Source: Rhynchopus sp. YZ270_cl-10
Lineage: Eukaryota; Euglenozoa; Diplonemea; Diplonemida; Diplonemidae
Assembly (NCBI GenBank): GCA_964035575.1
Contig: OZ037878.1
Location: 744,001-808,000 of the forward strand
DNA length: 64,000 nucleotides
Reading direction: 5' to 3'
Shown one piece after another: positions 1-10,477 of this stretch. The translations under genes and the position numbers were made by a program. Numbering within the stretch: the first letter of the stretch is position 1; each line of letters starts with the position of its first letter. Under the pieces are notes generated by a model. It was given only the letters and a program-made list of their open reading frames with translations, made no database searches and was not told where the DNA came from.

Positions 1-461
1 CGAAACACTTCACATCTCCACTAACTCCCAAAAAGTACAAACGCAACCCACATACCCTTATCCAAACATCCACGGAAAGATAGCTATAGAAACAAGTGGA
101 GGCTCACAGACAAAAAGAAGAAGAAGGCAAATATAAAGAAGTGAATATTGAAAAATACAAAGCCCTCTTTGTGACAATGTAGTTCCCGAAAAGTTGGCAA
201 GATAAGTCTCTGTGTGCATACACCTTCACAATACAACCAAATTGTGAGTATTTTGCAAACACTTCAAAAAAAAAAGGACCACCAAAAACAACAGAATTGA
301 CGCTATTTCAGCTGTATACACAAGGCGAGCACTCTCCCGCGAGAGTTTTATTGTATCAACGTATTGTGGGATGTTTCCCCCCCCTTCAAAAGCAAACATG
401 GAAAGCAAAAGATCTTCGTAAGGGGTGTGTGTTTTTTTGGAGGGGTTGAAAAATCTTCTTA
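1..461. other. Intergenic edge of window, no gene seen
   Basis: AT-rich sequence with short homopolymers and no credible coding frame. A small stem-loop sits at 157-172 (arms ACAAAG and CTTTGT); it resembles one near 44277 that carries the CTCTCGT loop. The right edge is the TTA that borders the element starting at 462. Confidence 0.5.
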
Positions 462-1647
462 GGGTAGCACAATTAAAAATATTGTTTAGTGTCCTGCGCG
501 CGAACAGATTTTTGGAAATCCAAAAAAAAAAAATAATTGGGACACAACTACAAAAAAAATAATTTTTATGGTTGGTAGGTTGAAGTCAGGACGGACGAAG
601 TCTCGGAGGGCCCTAAGGGGGAAGGTAGGTAGGGCACTTCTGTCTGGGAAAAAGTGACCAGAAAAAAAAAATGTTGGGGTCCCGTGCTCCCAAATGTGCG
701 AAATAAGCAAGAAATAAGCATTTTTGCGCACACGTGTATAAAAAAAAATCCGCCTCCGGCGGGGTTCGTTTTCGAGGATTTTCAGAGATCTCACGTTATG
801 AAGATTTCCTTAAGAAACCATTGAATCTCATATTTCAGAATAATAGTACCTTAGAGTGTTTTTGGACACACATGTAACCCCACCGTGGAGAGCAATCGGC
901 TCGTGCAATCAAAAGAAAGTGGAGAAAAGGTACAAGAATAAAAAAAGTTGGGTACCGTGCGCCTGCGGCGCTGCCTGTTCCCTTCCAGTTTCTACAGGCA
1001 AACACTTGCCCCCTTTACCTTACACTGACGGGTTTTGACCAAAACCAAGAACTTGTCCATTTCGGCAAATTGACCCCACCACAGCAAAAACGGACGGATT
1101 CCGAAAATGCAAATGCCGGTGTTTTCGCGCATTTTCATGTTTCAAGACGTCAGGATCAGGGAGAGAAAATCTGGTTGTGGGATTTGCCTTGGCCCTCTTT
1201 ACCCTACATGGATTTTGACCAAAACCAAGAATTTGGCCATTTCGGCAAAGTGACCCCACCACAGTGCGGACGGATTCCGGAAATCCCAATCGCGGTATGT
1301 TTTCGGGCTGAAAACCCACTGTTTTTTCAGGGGGAAAATTGCTTCCAAATGTCGGAATTTTCCGAATTTTCCTGAAAATGACCCTTGTTTACGAGTATGG
1401 GTTCATATTTTGCGAAAATTTAAGTCACTAAAATTTTGTCCATTTTCCCGTATTCACCCCACCACAAGCCGGGATTGGCTCAGAAATGCAACAAAACGCC
1501 CCAGAGTTAGGAAATAGCCTGAAAAGAGGGCAAAATAGGTGAGGGAAAAATTATTTTTTTTTGACTAGTTATTTTTTTTTTGCGTGCGTGCGAACAGATT
1601 TTTGGGGAGCGGTGGGACACTAAACAAGGTTTTTAATTGTGCTACCC
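462..1647. mobile_element. Non-autonomous DNA transposon, TTA target duplication (PIF/Harbinger-like)
   Basis: About 34 bp at 462-495 are repeated as a near-perfect inverted copy ending at 1647 (outer bases GGGTAGCACAATTAAAAA). Both ends are bordered by TTA (459-461 and 1648-1650). A 3-bp TWA duplication with ends starting GGG fits PIF/Harbinger; the superfamily is inferred from the ends alone. There is no transposase frame. The interior holds a copy of dispersed repeat R1 (945-1500) and an orphan end of the hAT-like family at 1507-1521. Confidence 0.7.
945..1500 (+). repeat. Dispersed repeat R1, copy 1
   Basis: Nearly the same as 6318-6850 and, inverted, as 34925-35400. It contains an internal ~80-bp motif two to three times; the constant part reads CCATTTCGGCAAA, then TGACCCCACCAC, then CGGACGGATTCCGGAAAT. 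Single motif copies also lie near 7480-7560, 34100-34160, 43275-43360 and 52300-52370. No coding capacity. Confidence 0.8.
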
Positions 1648-1650
1648 TTA

Positions 1651-2025
1651 GTTTTTAAATACTAAGATCTGGAAAAAAAACACCGAAAAGTAAGATCCTT
1701 AAAAAAACCCGTGTTTTTCCACTCGCATCTTAATTAAGATCTTTTTGTAAACCACATGGACACCACCCCAAAATAATGTACCTTTTTCACTTTTTCATCA
1801 GGCCAGGTGAAGCCTTCTATCTCACATACCCCGTCTTTTTTATTGTAATATCGAAACAAAAATCGCCGTCACAAAAAGACAGGATTCTGCCACCCCCCCT
1901 TTATTTTTTCACCCCCACACCTGAATCCTCTCACCTTTTTTCTCACGATCCTTCCCCATCCCCTCCCCTTCCCTTCCTCCCTCCTCCCTCAACCTTTTCT
2001 CAATAAAAAAAATGACCCATCAGTA
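1651..2025. other. 3' flank of the FN3-lipase-GTPase gene
   Basis: AT-rich then C/T-rich sequence with no gene. The CCCC-rich stretch just before 2026 lies directly downstream of the minus-strand stop. TTTATT near 1901 (AATAAA on the minus strand) could serve as a poly(A) signal. Confidence 0.4.
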
Positions 2026-5000
2026 TCACTCTTCGACTACGTCAGAAAACTCGTCCTGCGGAGAGGTTGCAGGGAAGGTGAGCTGAAAGCCGTAGTCTGC
2101 CCCCCAGGTGGTCATGAGCTGTTCACGGACGTCGGCCACCATGCTCACAGAGGCTGCTTTGCACTTGACCTCCCGGAGGTGAGCGACCTCACGGTCGTCA
2201 TTCGCACTGATGCAAGAGAGTATGCAGTCATCCGCGGTGATCGGTGTCTTCCCGATCTCCTCAACGCCCTGCCCAAGACCAAACTCATTGAAAACAGTCG
2301 ACCGTGTCAACGCTTCTTTCAAACTATCCGAAATCTGCACATCCGTTTCGTGAGACAAAAACTTCCGACAGTCCGTCAAAATATCATTCAACAGCCCCAA
2401 ATGCTCGCCTAGCCACTGCTTGATCTGCGCCTTCTTCCATCCACTCATGGTCATAGTGTCGCATTTTGTGATGACCAATTTGAAAGGGATTGAAGACGTT
2501 TGAATCTCAGCCATTCTCATAATGAACGGAACGGCACGCATGCCTCCGTCCCAGTGCACTACCACGAGGTAGTAGGAGGCGTGGTTCAACACTGCCTCGC
2601 CCCTCCCGGTGGAGTCCACAATGCCTGGGTTGTCGACAACAATGAGTTGATCGGAGTAATTGACACGGTAACCGCTCTTGAGGGTGGTGACGTCCTTGAC
2701 CATGCTCCCAGGTCGTGCAGAAGAAATGCCAAAGACGTTTTTGACAAGCGTCGTTTTGCCCGCATCCGTCTGCCCAAAGATCTGCACGATAAAAGTGTCG
2801 GTCAAAGTCTTGCGCACCAAATAAATGTTCTGCACAGACCAAAGCAGGCGGATCAACGTCTTGCGGTCCTCTTTGTTGCAGCCATGAATCCAGCTGTCCT
2901 CCGACGAGAGTTGGTCCCATTTTTCTAGGCCTGCATCTTCAAAGACCTTCATGGAGCCGTGCAGCTCGTCTTCCGTGAAGACGCCTTGCAGCTTGCCGTG
3001 GATCAGGAGCTCGTAGTAGTATGCTTCTGAGGGGACGCGCGACTCTTGCATGCCGAGGGTGTGGATGAGGAAGAGGAGTTTGTCCTTGTACGATGCTTGG
3101 CAAGAGACAATGTGTTTGATCACGTCGATCGCCTGCGCGCCTGCTGTGGCTGCAAGAATCACCTCCCCAGTGGCTGCGCCTGCCAGCGCGATCTGCCCCG
3201 GTGGTGTCATCAACACCGCCACCCCACCCACCACAGCAGCAACCTTCGCAATGAAGACCCCATACGATGTGTCCGAGCGGCGGTCCGAAAGCGAGAACTT
3301 TATTTCGCTTTGGAGCGCCCGCACAACGTTGACGACATGCTCAAGCGACTTCTGGTAGAGGTCCTCGTCGCAGAGAGACCCTATCATCCCTTCGTCAAAC
3401 ATATCGCGGATGACGTGCGTCTCCTGCACATCCATCTGCCCCAGGGGCAGCATCATGAGACGTGACAGCCACTGCCGGTTGTGCTCGCCTATGAACGACG
3501 TGATCTCCTCAAGGCGGTACAGCGACTTGTGGAGCTTCGTGCACGTCCACTTCCCATCCGACCGCAGCAACGCAAAACGCAATGCACACGAAAACAGCTG
3601 CGTCAACGGCAAATCCGAGAACTGGTCTGCCCACTTCGGCACCGGGCGCAGATCGATGTGCTCCACACACCGCACCCCCTCCAGCACACGGCACGCAAAG
3701 TCGTTCATGACCTCCAACTCCAACTCCATTGTGTTGTTGATAAGACCCAGGTCTGCCACAGGAATACGCGCACGCACCTTCTGCATATGCACCTCCACAA
3801 TCGCAAGCTGGTGGCTGCCTCCTCCGTCCGGCAAATTGAGCGTCACAGCTCTCGTGTACTTCAAATTCTTCCCGTACACCGACGCCTCCAAAAAGTCGCC
3901 GAACAGCGAAATGTATGTATAATCAGACGAGATCTCCGGCCCCAACTTGATTGCTGGGGTGCAGAACGGCGCGTAGACGTCTCTCTCATCGTCCTCTGGC
4001 GGGGGTGGATCTATCACCTTTGCGTAGTGGAGGGGCATATGGCATTCCAGGTCTTCTACGGCAAAGGCGGGGTGGGAGGCGAGGAAGGACGTCACGTCTG
4101 TGGCGGTGTTGTCGTACCCTGTACAGATGAACTTCACATTCCCGAGCACAAAGAAGGCGCCTGGGTCTTCTGCGAAGGCGCTACTTTGTGTGGCAAGCTG
4201 CGCTGACATGCTCTTTAGGAGGGATGCGATCATGGATGTCTGGTAGGTGAACACTTTGTCCGCATTGTGCAGCGGTACGTCCATGAAGTGCACACCTGAG
4301 CAGGGACACGGTCGGATCGCCTTATTGAACTCCGCCGCCCAATCTGCAGGCTTAGGCAACAACGGCTGGAACGGAACCGGATCCTTCGCATGCACCACAT
4401 GGAAGAAGAGATGCTGGTGCTGCAGGGCCTCTGGATAGTCCAAGGCAAGCGTCAGTGGCGCACCAAACGTGATACACCCCATGAACACACCTGGAAGCAC
4501 ATTCTTCGCAAGCAGTACATCCACCAACGCCTTGACCGCCATCCGCCCTCCATTGTCATACCCCACGAAGTAGAGTTCCGCCAGCGTCGTGCGCGGTTCA
4601 ACGATCTCAAGAATACGGCGTAAGACTCGGGGTTGGACCTCTTGGTGGTAGAAGGGTGTTACCGCACCACGGAAGGTGACGTAGGAAACGGTTTTATCTG
4701 TGGTGGAGAAGAGGGTGACGCAGTCGTCGACAATGAAGTCGAGAGAGAGGTTGTGTTTGCGCGCAATCGAGCGGATGTAGAGTTGCGAGTTGTCGGAGTA
4801 GGCAGCCTCTGCCGCGATGCAGGCTTCGTAGATGTGCCGTTCGAGGCGGCCTACAGATTCGGTGTGTACAGGCGATTCTTCGTCTGTTTTGAAGCCGTTT
4901 GTCGCAGTGGCGCCTGGGAAGCTGTAGTAGCTCCCTGCCTGCGTCTCCGCCACGACACGCACCTTATAGAATGAGTTTGCGTCGCACCCCGTGATGATCG

Positions 5001-5220
5001 CCTTCTTCGTCTTCTTCTTCGCCTTCCGCACCCACCTCGCCTCCGTCGGCCCGTCGCTGTCGTCGCTCTCTATAGGCCCGCTTATCTCCACGACATAGTT
5101 CTTCACAGATGCGTCCTCAGGGCATTCCCAGTCTATAGCCATCTCTGTCTTGGACGCCCCACGCAGGATAGGAGGTGCGGGGTTCGCCCTGGGTATCAGA
5201 TTGGACAACATTTCCATCAT
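2026..5220 (-). CDS. FN3 / lipase-3-like / GTPase multidomain protein
   Basis: I place the start at ATG 5220 (1064 aa); the frame stays open to 5337, but that part encodes a Thr/Ser-Pro run typical of UTR. Residues ~14-111 look like a fibronectin type III domain. Residues ~115-305 follow the class 3 lipase pattern (FRG, FGAP and KDPVPF blocks), but the nucleophile elbow reads GYDNGG instead of GxSxG, so hydrolase activity is unlikely. An Ig-like beta region and a small-residue-rich hydrophobic stretch (possible membrane segment) follow. Residues ~810-1030 are a P-loop GTPase: Walker A GQTDAGKT, DNPG for switch 2 and TKCD as the guanine-specificity motif, closest in style to AIG1/septin-dynamin-type TRAFAC GTPases. 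I infer a membrane-associated GTPase. The 5' region is interrupted 100 bp upstream by a 4.8-kb transposon. Confidence 0.8.
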   Translation of the reverse strand: MMEMLSNLIPRANPAPPILRGASKTEMAIDWECPEDASVKNYVVEISGPIESDDSDGPTEARWVRKAKKKTKKAIITGCDANSFYKVRVVAETQAGSYYSFPGATATNGFKTDEESPVHTESVGRLERHIYEACIAAEAAYSDNSQLYIRSIARKHNLSLDFIVDDCVTLFSTTDKTVSYVTFRGAVTPFYHQEVQPRVLRRILEIVEPRTTLAELYFVGYDNGGRMAVKALVDVLLAKNVLPGVFMGCITFGAPLTLALDYPEALQHQHLFFHVVHAKDPVPFQPLLPKPADWAAEFNKAIRPCPCSGVHFMDVPLHNADKVFTYQTSMIASLLKSMSAQLATQSSAFAEDPGAFFVLGNVKFICTGYDNTATDVTSFLASHPAFAVEDLECHMPLHYAKVIDPPPPEDDERDVYAPFCTPAIKLGPEISSDYTYISLFGDFLEASVYGKNLKYTRAVTLNLPDGGGSHQLAIVEVHMQKVRARIPVADLGLINNTMELELEVMNDFACRVLEGVRCVEHIDLRPVPKWADQFSDLPLTQLFSCALRFALLRSDGKWTCTKLHKSLYRLEEITSFIGEHNRQWLSRLMMLPLGQMDVQETHVIRDMFDEGMIGSLCDEDLYQKSLEHVVNVVRALQSEIKFSLSDRRSDTSYGVFIAKVAAVVGGVAVLMTPPGQIALAGAATGEVILAATAGAQAIDVIKHIVSCQASYKDKLLFLIHTLGMQESRVPSEAYYYELLIHGKLQGVFTEDELHGSMKVFEDAGLEKWDQLSSEDSWIHGCNKEDRKTLIRLLWSVQNIYLVRKTLTDTFIVQIFGQTDAGKTTLVKNVFGISSARPGSMVKDVTTLKSGYRVNYSDQLIVVDNPGIVDSTGRGEAVLNHASYYLVVVHWDGGMRAVPFIMRMAEIQTSSIPFKLVITKCDTMTMSGWKKAQIKQWLGEHLGLLNDILTDCRKFLSHETDVQISDSLKEALTRSTVFNEFGLGQGVEEIGKTPITADDCILSCISANDDREVAHLREVKCKAASVSMVADVREQLMTTWGADYGFQLTFPATSPQDEFSDVVEE

Positions 5221-6317
5221 TGTTGTGCCTTTTCTTGTGTAGTATTCTGTTGGGTGTGACGTTTGTATGAAGGGGGTGGAGGTGGAGGTGGAGGTGGGGA
5301 GGGGGGCCTTCCAGACACATTCACCAAAACAGGCCATATCCTAAATCGGGATTTTTTTGGAAAATTTTCAAAAACTGGATCCAGAATTTTTCTCCGGGAA
5401 AAAAATTTTTTTCCAGAAAAAAAACCCATTCCGAGCTTTCTCCCCCGCGTTGGCGGGGCATCTCCCCTCCGTTGGCGGGGCATGTCCTCATATATTGCAA
5501 ACAAGACACAATAAAGAGTACTTGAAACGTGGTGAAACGCAGCTCCAATAAATCATTAGGATAAATCCCACCCTTCTTTTTTCTTTTTTTTCCAGTGTTT
5601 CCCAGCTTCTCACCTAACTCTGAAAATAGGTGAGATTTTGCGGTTTTGCGGGTTTTGGTAAAGGTGTGGCGAGCCCGGGCGCGCTTCGCGCGCCCGGGTC
5701 CCCACCTTAGCTCAAGTTGGGGGCCTCCGGCGGAATGTGAGAATTTCTCGGAGTTCGGCACTTCATTGATATTTGCACCAGGCACGCGTGGTACACGAAT
5801 TATCAGTTACCTCAGTACATTTACAAAATAAACGGCAGGCATGGCAGGCATGGCACCCAAGCGAAGCCACGGTACGCAACATTTCTAAAAATTGTTGACA
5901 TAAATGTCACTGTCGTTGGAAGATTGGGGGGTCAGCTTGTTTTTGTGCCCAAAATTTCTCAGCACTGCTGACCAGGGACATTGGGAACATAGGGATTTTT
6001 GCCAGACTTTTATATAGGGGGTCAGAACTGAGGGCAATCCTCAGTTATTGAAAAAAAAAAAAAAATTCCCCTTTTCGGACCCAGAGCTCGCGCTAAAGTC
6101 CATCCCTCATCCCGGGATTTTTGGGGGTTTTGGTAGGAACGTTTTTTTTTTGCAGTACGGGGATTTCATTAAGAAACCAGAAGTTCTAATATTGTTGAGT
6201 AAGACCACCACATAGTGGACTTGCATATACATGTGACCCCGCCGTGGAACGCAATTGGCTCGGAAAGTCAAAAGAAAGAGGAGAAAAAAGAAAAGGAAAA
6301 AAAAAAATAGTTGGTTA

Positions 6318-6850
6318 CCGTGCGCCTGCGGCGCTGCCTGTTCCCTTCCAGTTTCTACAGGCAAACACTTGCCCCCTTTACCTTACACTGACGGGTTTTG
6401 ACCAAAACCAAGAACTTGTCCATTTCGGCAAATTGACCCCACCACAGAACGGACGAATTCCGGAAATGCAAATGCCGGTGTTTTCGCGCATTTTCATGTT
6501 GCAAGACGTCAGGATCAGGGAGAGAAAATCTGGTTGTGGGATTTACATTGGCCCTCTTTACCCACATGGATTTTGACCAAAACCAAAAAATTGGCCATTT
6601 CGGCAAAGTGACCCCACCACAGCGCGGACGGATTCCGGAAATTCCAATCGCGGTATGTTTTGGGGCTGAAAACCCACTGATTTTCAGGAGAAAAATTGCT
6701 TCCAAATCTCGGAATTTTCCGAATTTTCCTGAAAATGACCCTTGTTTACGAGTATGGGTTCATATTTTGCGAAAATTTAAGTCACTAAAATTTTGTCCAT
6801 TTTTCCGTATATACCCCACCACAAGCCGGGATTGGCCCGGAAATGCCACA
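6318..6850 (+). repeat. Dispersed repeat R1, copy 2
   Basis: Collinear with 945-1500 apart from scattered substitutions and short indels. Similarity reaches further left (about 6150-6317 against 790-944), so the full repeat is roughly 700 bp. It lies inside the 4.8-kb hAT-like element. Confidence 0.8.
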
Positions 6851-6952
6851 AAACGGGGTTTCCGGGCCTCCCCAGCTAACCTTTTCAAGGAACGTTTTTC
6901 CGTACCCGAAATCCATTTTTTCCCCATTTTTTCCCATAATTAGCGCGACCAC

Positions 6953-7083
6953 TGATGGCGCCGCAGGCGAAAAAAATTTAGGGTACGGTGTAAAAATCTA
7001 TCTTTTTACACCACATAGTCACACACCGAACCCTTTTTTGCGGAGCAAAAAAGGAAAAATGGCGCCGCAGGCAAAAAAAAATT
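6953..7083 (+). repeat. Dispersed repeat R2, copy 1
   Basis: About 130 bp bounded at both ends by the direct motif GGCGCCGCAGGC, with an internal hairpin GTGTAAAAA/TTTTTACAC. Inverted copies lie at 33858-33985 and 41467-41600. Weaker similarity, including a CGTGGTTCAACCA segment, continues to about 7155. Confidence 0.75.
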
Positions 7084-7173
7084 GAGGTACAGCCTGGATG
7101 GTGCGGTCAGCAACCCAGTTTCATGGTACTCCCGTGGTTCAACCATGATTTTTTCCCCCCGGGGCCCCCCCTA

Positions 7174-8133
7174 GGCATACTTGCACCCCCATATGGGGAG
7201 GCCCTAAAATATGGGGGGGATATGGGGGGATATGGGGGTTTTTTTAAATGTTTCCTTCCCCCATATTCCCCCATATGGGGGAATATGGGGGACTTTAGTA
7301 GGGGGAAAAGAGGGAAATACAACAACAAATTGTTACAATATATAATTGTGGTGCCCCGCGACCAGCCCACAATCGCCCCCCTAGAGCCCCCCTGGGCCCA
7401 CCTGAACCCAATTTCACCCGATTTCGCCCGGATTTCAAAAATTCCTTTTTTTGGGTTGGGGTTGGGGGCTTGGGCGGGGTTTGACCAAAACCAAGAACTT
7501 GGCCAATTCGGCAAAGTGACCCCACCACAGCGCGGACGGATTCCGGAAATGCCAATCGCGGCATGTTTTGGAGCCCACTTTTTTTCAGGGAAAATATTTG
7601 CTTCCAGATGTCGGAATTTTCCGGAAATTTTCCAGAATTAGGAAACAGCCTGGAGGAGCGGGTTGAACGTTATTGGCACGTGTACCTATAATGGTTTGTG
7701 CCAATACCCACCCAAACTGTGTACTGTGTACTGTGTACTGTGTACTGTGTACTGTGTACTGTGTACTGTGTACTGTGTACTGTGTACTGTGTACTGTGTA
7801 CTGTGTACTGTGTACTGTGAGTCACCTAAAGGGGTTCTGCTCAACGAAAGTGGCCGATTTTTTTTTTATTTCACCCAGACCCAGCCCGGAAATCTCGAAA
7901 AGCGCGGTTTCTGGGTGTTTTACTGGGCCAAACCCTCACAGAAGCCAAAAAACCCACCCCAAAATCACCAAAATCCCCCCATATGGGGGATTTCAAATCC
8001 CCCATATCCCCCCATATTTCTGCAGTATGTCCCCATATTTCCTCGTAGTTTCCCCATATGGGGGACGGGTTTCTGGAAACCCCCATATCCCCCCATATTT
8101 AGTGGGTTCCCCATATGGGGGTGCAAGTATGCC
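7174..8133. mobile_element. TA-flanked inverted-repeat element A (Tc1/mariner-like MITE)
   Basis: Terminal inverted repeat GGCATACTTGCACCCCCATA, flanked by TA at 7172-7173 and 8134-8135. Both subterminal regions are dense with the palindrome CCCCATATGGGG and relatives, which could be transposase binding sites (inference). A TGTACTG tandem array and one R1 core lie inside. No transposase. Confidence 0.8.
7716..7819 (+). repeat. TGTACTG tandem repeat, ~15 units
   Basis: Uninterrupted array of the 7-bp unit TGTACTG, about 14.9 copies, inside element A. A unit length not divisible by 3 gives open frames encoding CVLCTVY-type repeats; these are not treated as proteins. Confidence 0.95.
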
Positions 8134-8135
8134 TA

Positions 8136-8970
8136 GGCATACTGTGCAGGCGAGCCGTTTTTAGGCGAGTTTTTCGTTTTCCTGATTTTCAGGAAAAACT
8201 CGCCAAAAACTCGCCCTACTCGCCCATTACTCGCCTATTGCTCGCCAAAACTCGCCAAAAACTCGCCTAAACTCGCCAAAAACTCGCCTAAACTCGCCTA
8301 AACTCGCCTAAACTCGCCCACATTTGGGTGCAAATCCCGGTGCACATACGCACCTTGGGGGTGAAAATGTGCACCAGGATGTGAAAATGGAGGGCGGGGG
8401 TGACTGATGACAACATGCCACTCGAAAACACACAAAAAAATTGAAATTGTGTCACTTGTACGTCTAACGGCAACCATGTCACGGCAGTGGCTGGCAGGCA
8501 TGTATGTAACCATTTGCTCCAGGGGAAGATCCATAGATCCCGGGGGACAAGACGTGTTACAATCCGGAGGATGACGAAGACATGAGCCGGGGCTACACTC
8601 GCTATACAACAATGTCCTCGTCATGCCGGTAAATGGCAACCCTGCAGGCCACCCCTTGGCGGTATTCCCCCACGACTACATCACACCCATCTGTGCAAGC
8701 TTCATGGATCCGCAGAAGGTACAGCTGGACTGGTGGTACTGGTTGTGGAAGCCTACAAAGCAAACTGCAGAGGTCTTGTTCAAGTGGAACGAAAAAAATT
8801 TTCTCTTCAAAACTCAAATTTCCCTCATATTTTCGTGTGTACACTTTTCCCAAGGTAAAATCCCTACCAAAAAAAAAAACTCGCCAAAACTCGCCCCCCA
8901 AAAATGGGCGAGTTTTAGGCGAGTTTTTGGCGAGTAGGCGAGTTTTTTTTACTCGCCTGCACAGTATGCC
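8136..8970. mobile_element. TA-flanked inverted-repeat element B
   Basis: Terminal inverted repeat GGCATACTGTGCAGGCGAG, sharing its left TA (8134-8135) with element A and its right TA (8971-8972) with element C. Subterminal regions are arrays of ACTCGCC with short A spacers, in opposite orientation at the two ends. The middle (about 8460-8790) is GC-richer and contains a coding-like segment. Confidence 0.8.
8613..8790 (+). pseudogene. Coding-like fragment carried inside element B
   Basis: One plus-strand frame around 8600-8790 has exon-like composition and codon choice, unlike the AT-rich surroundings. It encodes a proline/tryptophan-rich stretch containing MDPQKVQLDWWYWLW. The DP...LDxxW..W arrangement faintly recalls the CuB end of tyrosinases but lacks the His pair. 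It is best read as a piece of a host gene captured by the element; no full gene is present. Confidence 0.35.
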
Positions 8971-8972
8971 TA

Positions 8973-9952
8973 GGGGGAGGCAAAAAGCCGTTTTTGAGTG
9001 AAATTTTTTGAGTTATGATACCACAGAGGCTCCAAACACGAAATCTCTGGCGAATATGGATTTTTTGGGGCTCAGGAGGGTGGTTTACCTGGTCACAGGC
9101 CTCCAAATGCGCCCAGAAACATGAAAAATATGAAAAATTGACTGGTTTTTCGGGGTTTTCGCACTTCGGGAAAGACGATTTTTTGACCTAAAAATGAGAT
9201 TTTGGCCCCGAACAGAGCGTCTAGAGTGTGAAAAACAGATGTATTTGAAAAGATTCGATACTTTCGGGGTGATTTTGGGTATTTGTTCACTATCTGATGT
9301 CCGTTTTTTGATATTTTTTCAAAAAAAGGGTGAAAAAACGCTGTCCGGGTGCTTGCAATAGCCGTGACTGTTGCAAAAGTGAATTTTTCTGTGTTTTTTG
9401 GGGTCATTTCTGGGGGTACAGAGAGAGTTTTGGGTCTGAAATTCGGTGAAAATGTGGTAGGAGGTTGGTAAATGGGGGTGCTCTGGGTGGTCAGACCACC
9501 CAGCAGTGGTCAGAAAGTGGCCCAACGGGTTTGAGGAATGGTGCGCGCGCGGTAAACAGGACGATAACAGGACGATTTTTTGACCTAAAAATGAGGTTTT
9601 GGCCCCGAACAGAGCGTCTAGAGTGTGAAAAACAGATGTATTTGAAAAGATTCGATACTTTTGGGGTGATTTTGGGTATTTGTTCACTATCTGATGTCCG
9701 TTTTTTGATATTTTTTTCGAAAAATGGGTGAAAAAACGCTGTTTTCCCAAAAGTGCGAAAAGTGCGAAAACCCCGAAAAACCAGTCAATTTTTCATATTT
9801 TTCATGTTTCTGGGCGCATTTGGAGGCCTGTGACCAGGTAAACCACCCTCCTGAGCCCCAAAAAATCCATATTCGCCAGAGATTTTGTGTTTCGAGCCTC
9901 TGCGAGCTCGGATTTCAATTTATTTCACTAAAACCGCCTTTTTGCCTCCCCC
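8973..9952. mobile_element. TA-flanked inverted-repeat element C
   Basis: Ends GGGGGAGGCAAAAAG, inverted at 9938-9952, flanked by TA (8971-8972 and 9953-9954). A second inverted pair of roughly 115 bp lies at about 9050-9165 and 9765-9890. Between these arms is a ~172-bp direct duplication (9173-9345 and 9574-9745). No transposase frame. Confidence 0.75.
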
Positions 9953-10119
9953 TACGGGGCCCCCCCGCCACACTGGGCCACGGGAAAATTTTTTTTCCCG
10001 AAATTTTTTCAAAACTCGGATCCAGAAATCAGGAAAAAAAAAAAACGGGAAAAAAGTATGAAAACCCCCGGAAAAAAGTGGGATCCAGAATCCAGATTAG
10101 GAAATAGCCTGCACCAAAA

Positions 10120-10477
10120 TGTGGGAGAAAAAAAATATGAGGAACGCAACTGAAGAGGAAAGACCACAGGGATATCTTTGGGTATCACAAAAAAAAAAGC
10201 TGAGTCCACACGGCGACGACAGGGGGTGTTTTTTGGGCAGGGGATAGCTGCTTAGCTTCGTGTGAAGACGCGGAGGAGGAACCCTCCGCAAAGTGGCGCT
10301 GTGGCAGGAATCCCGGATCCACAAACGGCAACATGGCTGAGGAGGGGTTGCCCAGCAGACCTGATGACATATTTGCGACAGCCAATTGTGGGCGTTTTTA
10401 CGATGATTTGCTGTGGGGAAAAAAATGAATGTCGTTTTTTTTTGGTATCTATGGTTAGTAGTGAGGGGTGTGGGGTT
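10120..10477. other. Interval between the hAT-like element and the MORN gene
   Basis: No gene seen. It is host sequence that would join 5329 directly if the 4.8-kb element were absent. It forms the 3' flank of the minus-strand MORN gene. Confidence 0.4.

Larger units (their letters stand above)
5330..10111. mobile_element. Composite 4.8-kb hAT-like transposon, no transposase
   Basis: The left end CAGGCCATATCCTAAATC matches the inverted right end CAGGCTATTTCCTAATC. The element is bordered by a perfect 8-bp direct repeat CACCAAAA (5322-5329 and 10112-10119). Ends starting CAGG with an 8-bp duplication are the hAT pattern. No transposase frame is visible. The interior is a nest: a GC-rich hairpin (near 5673-5698), R1 copy 2, R2 copy 1 and three TA-flanked elements. 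Further right-end copies occur at 1507-1521 and 7638-7652. Confidence 0.75.

Noticed and set aside
5263-5320. Gly-rich plus frame and the upstream in-frame extension of the FN3-lipase-GTPase gene
   Set aside because: Derived from a GGTGGAGGT-type simple repeat in the presumed leader; the ATG at 5220 is the more natural start.
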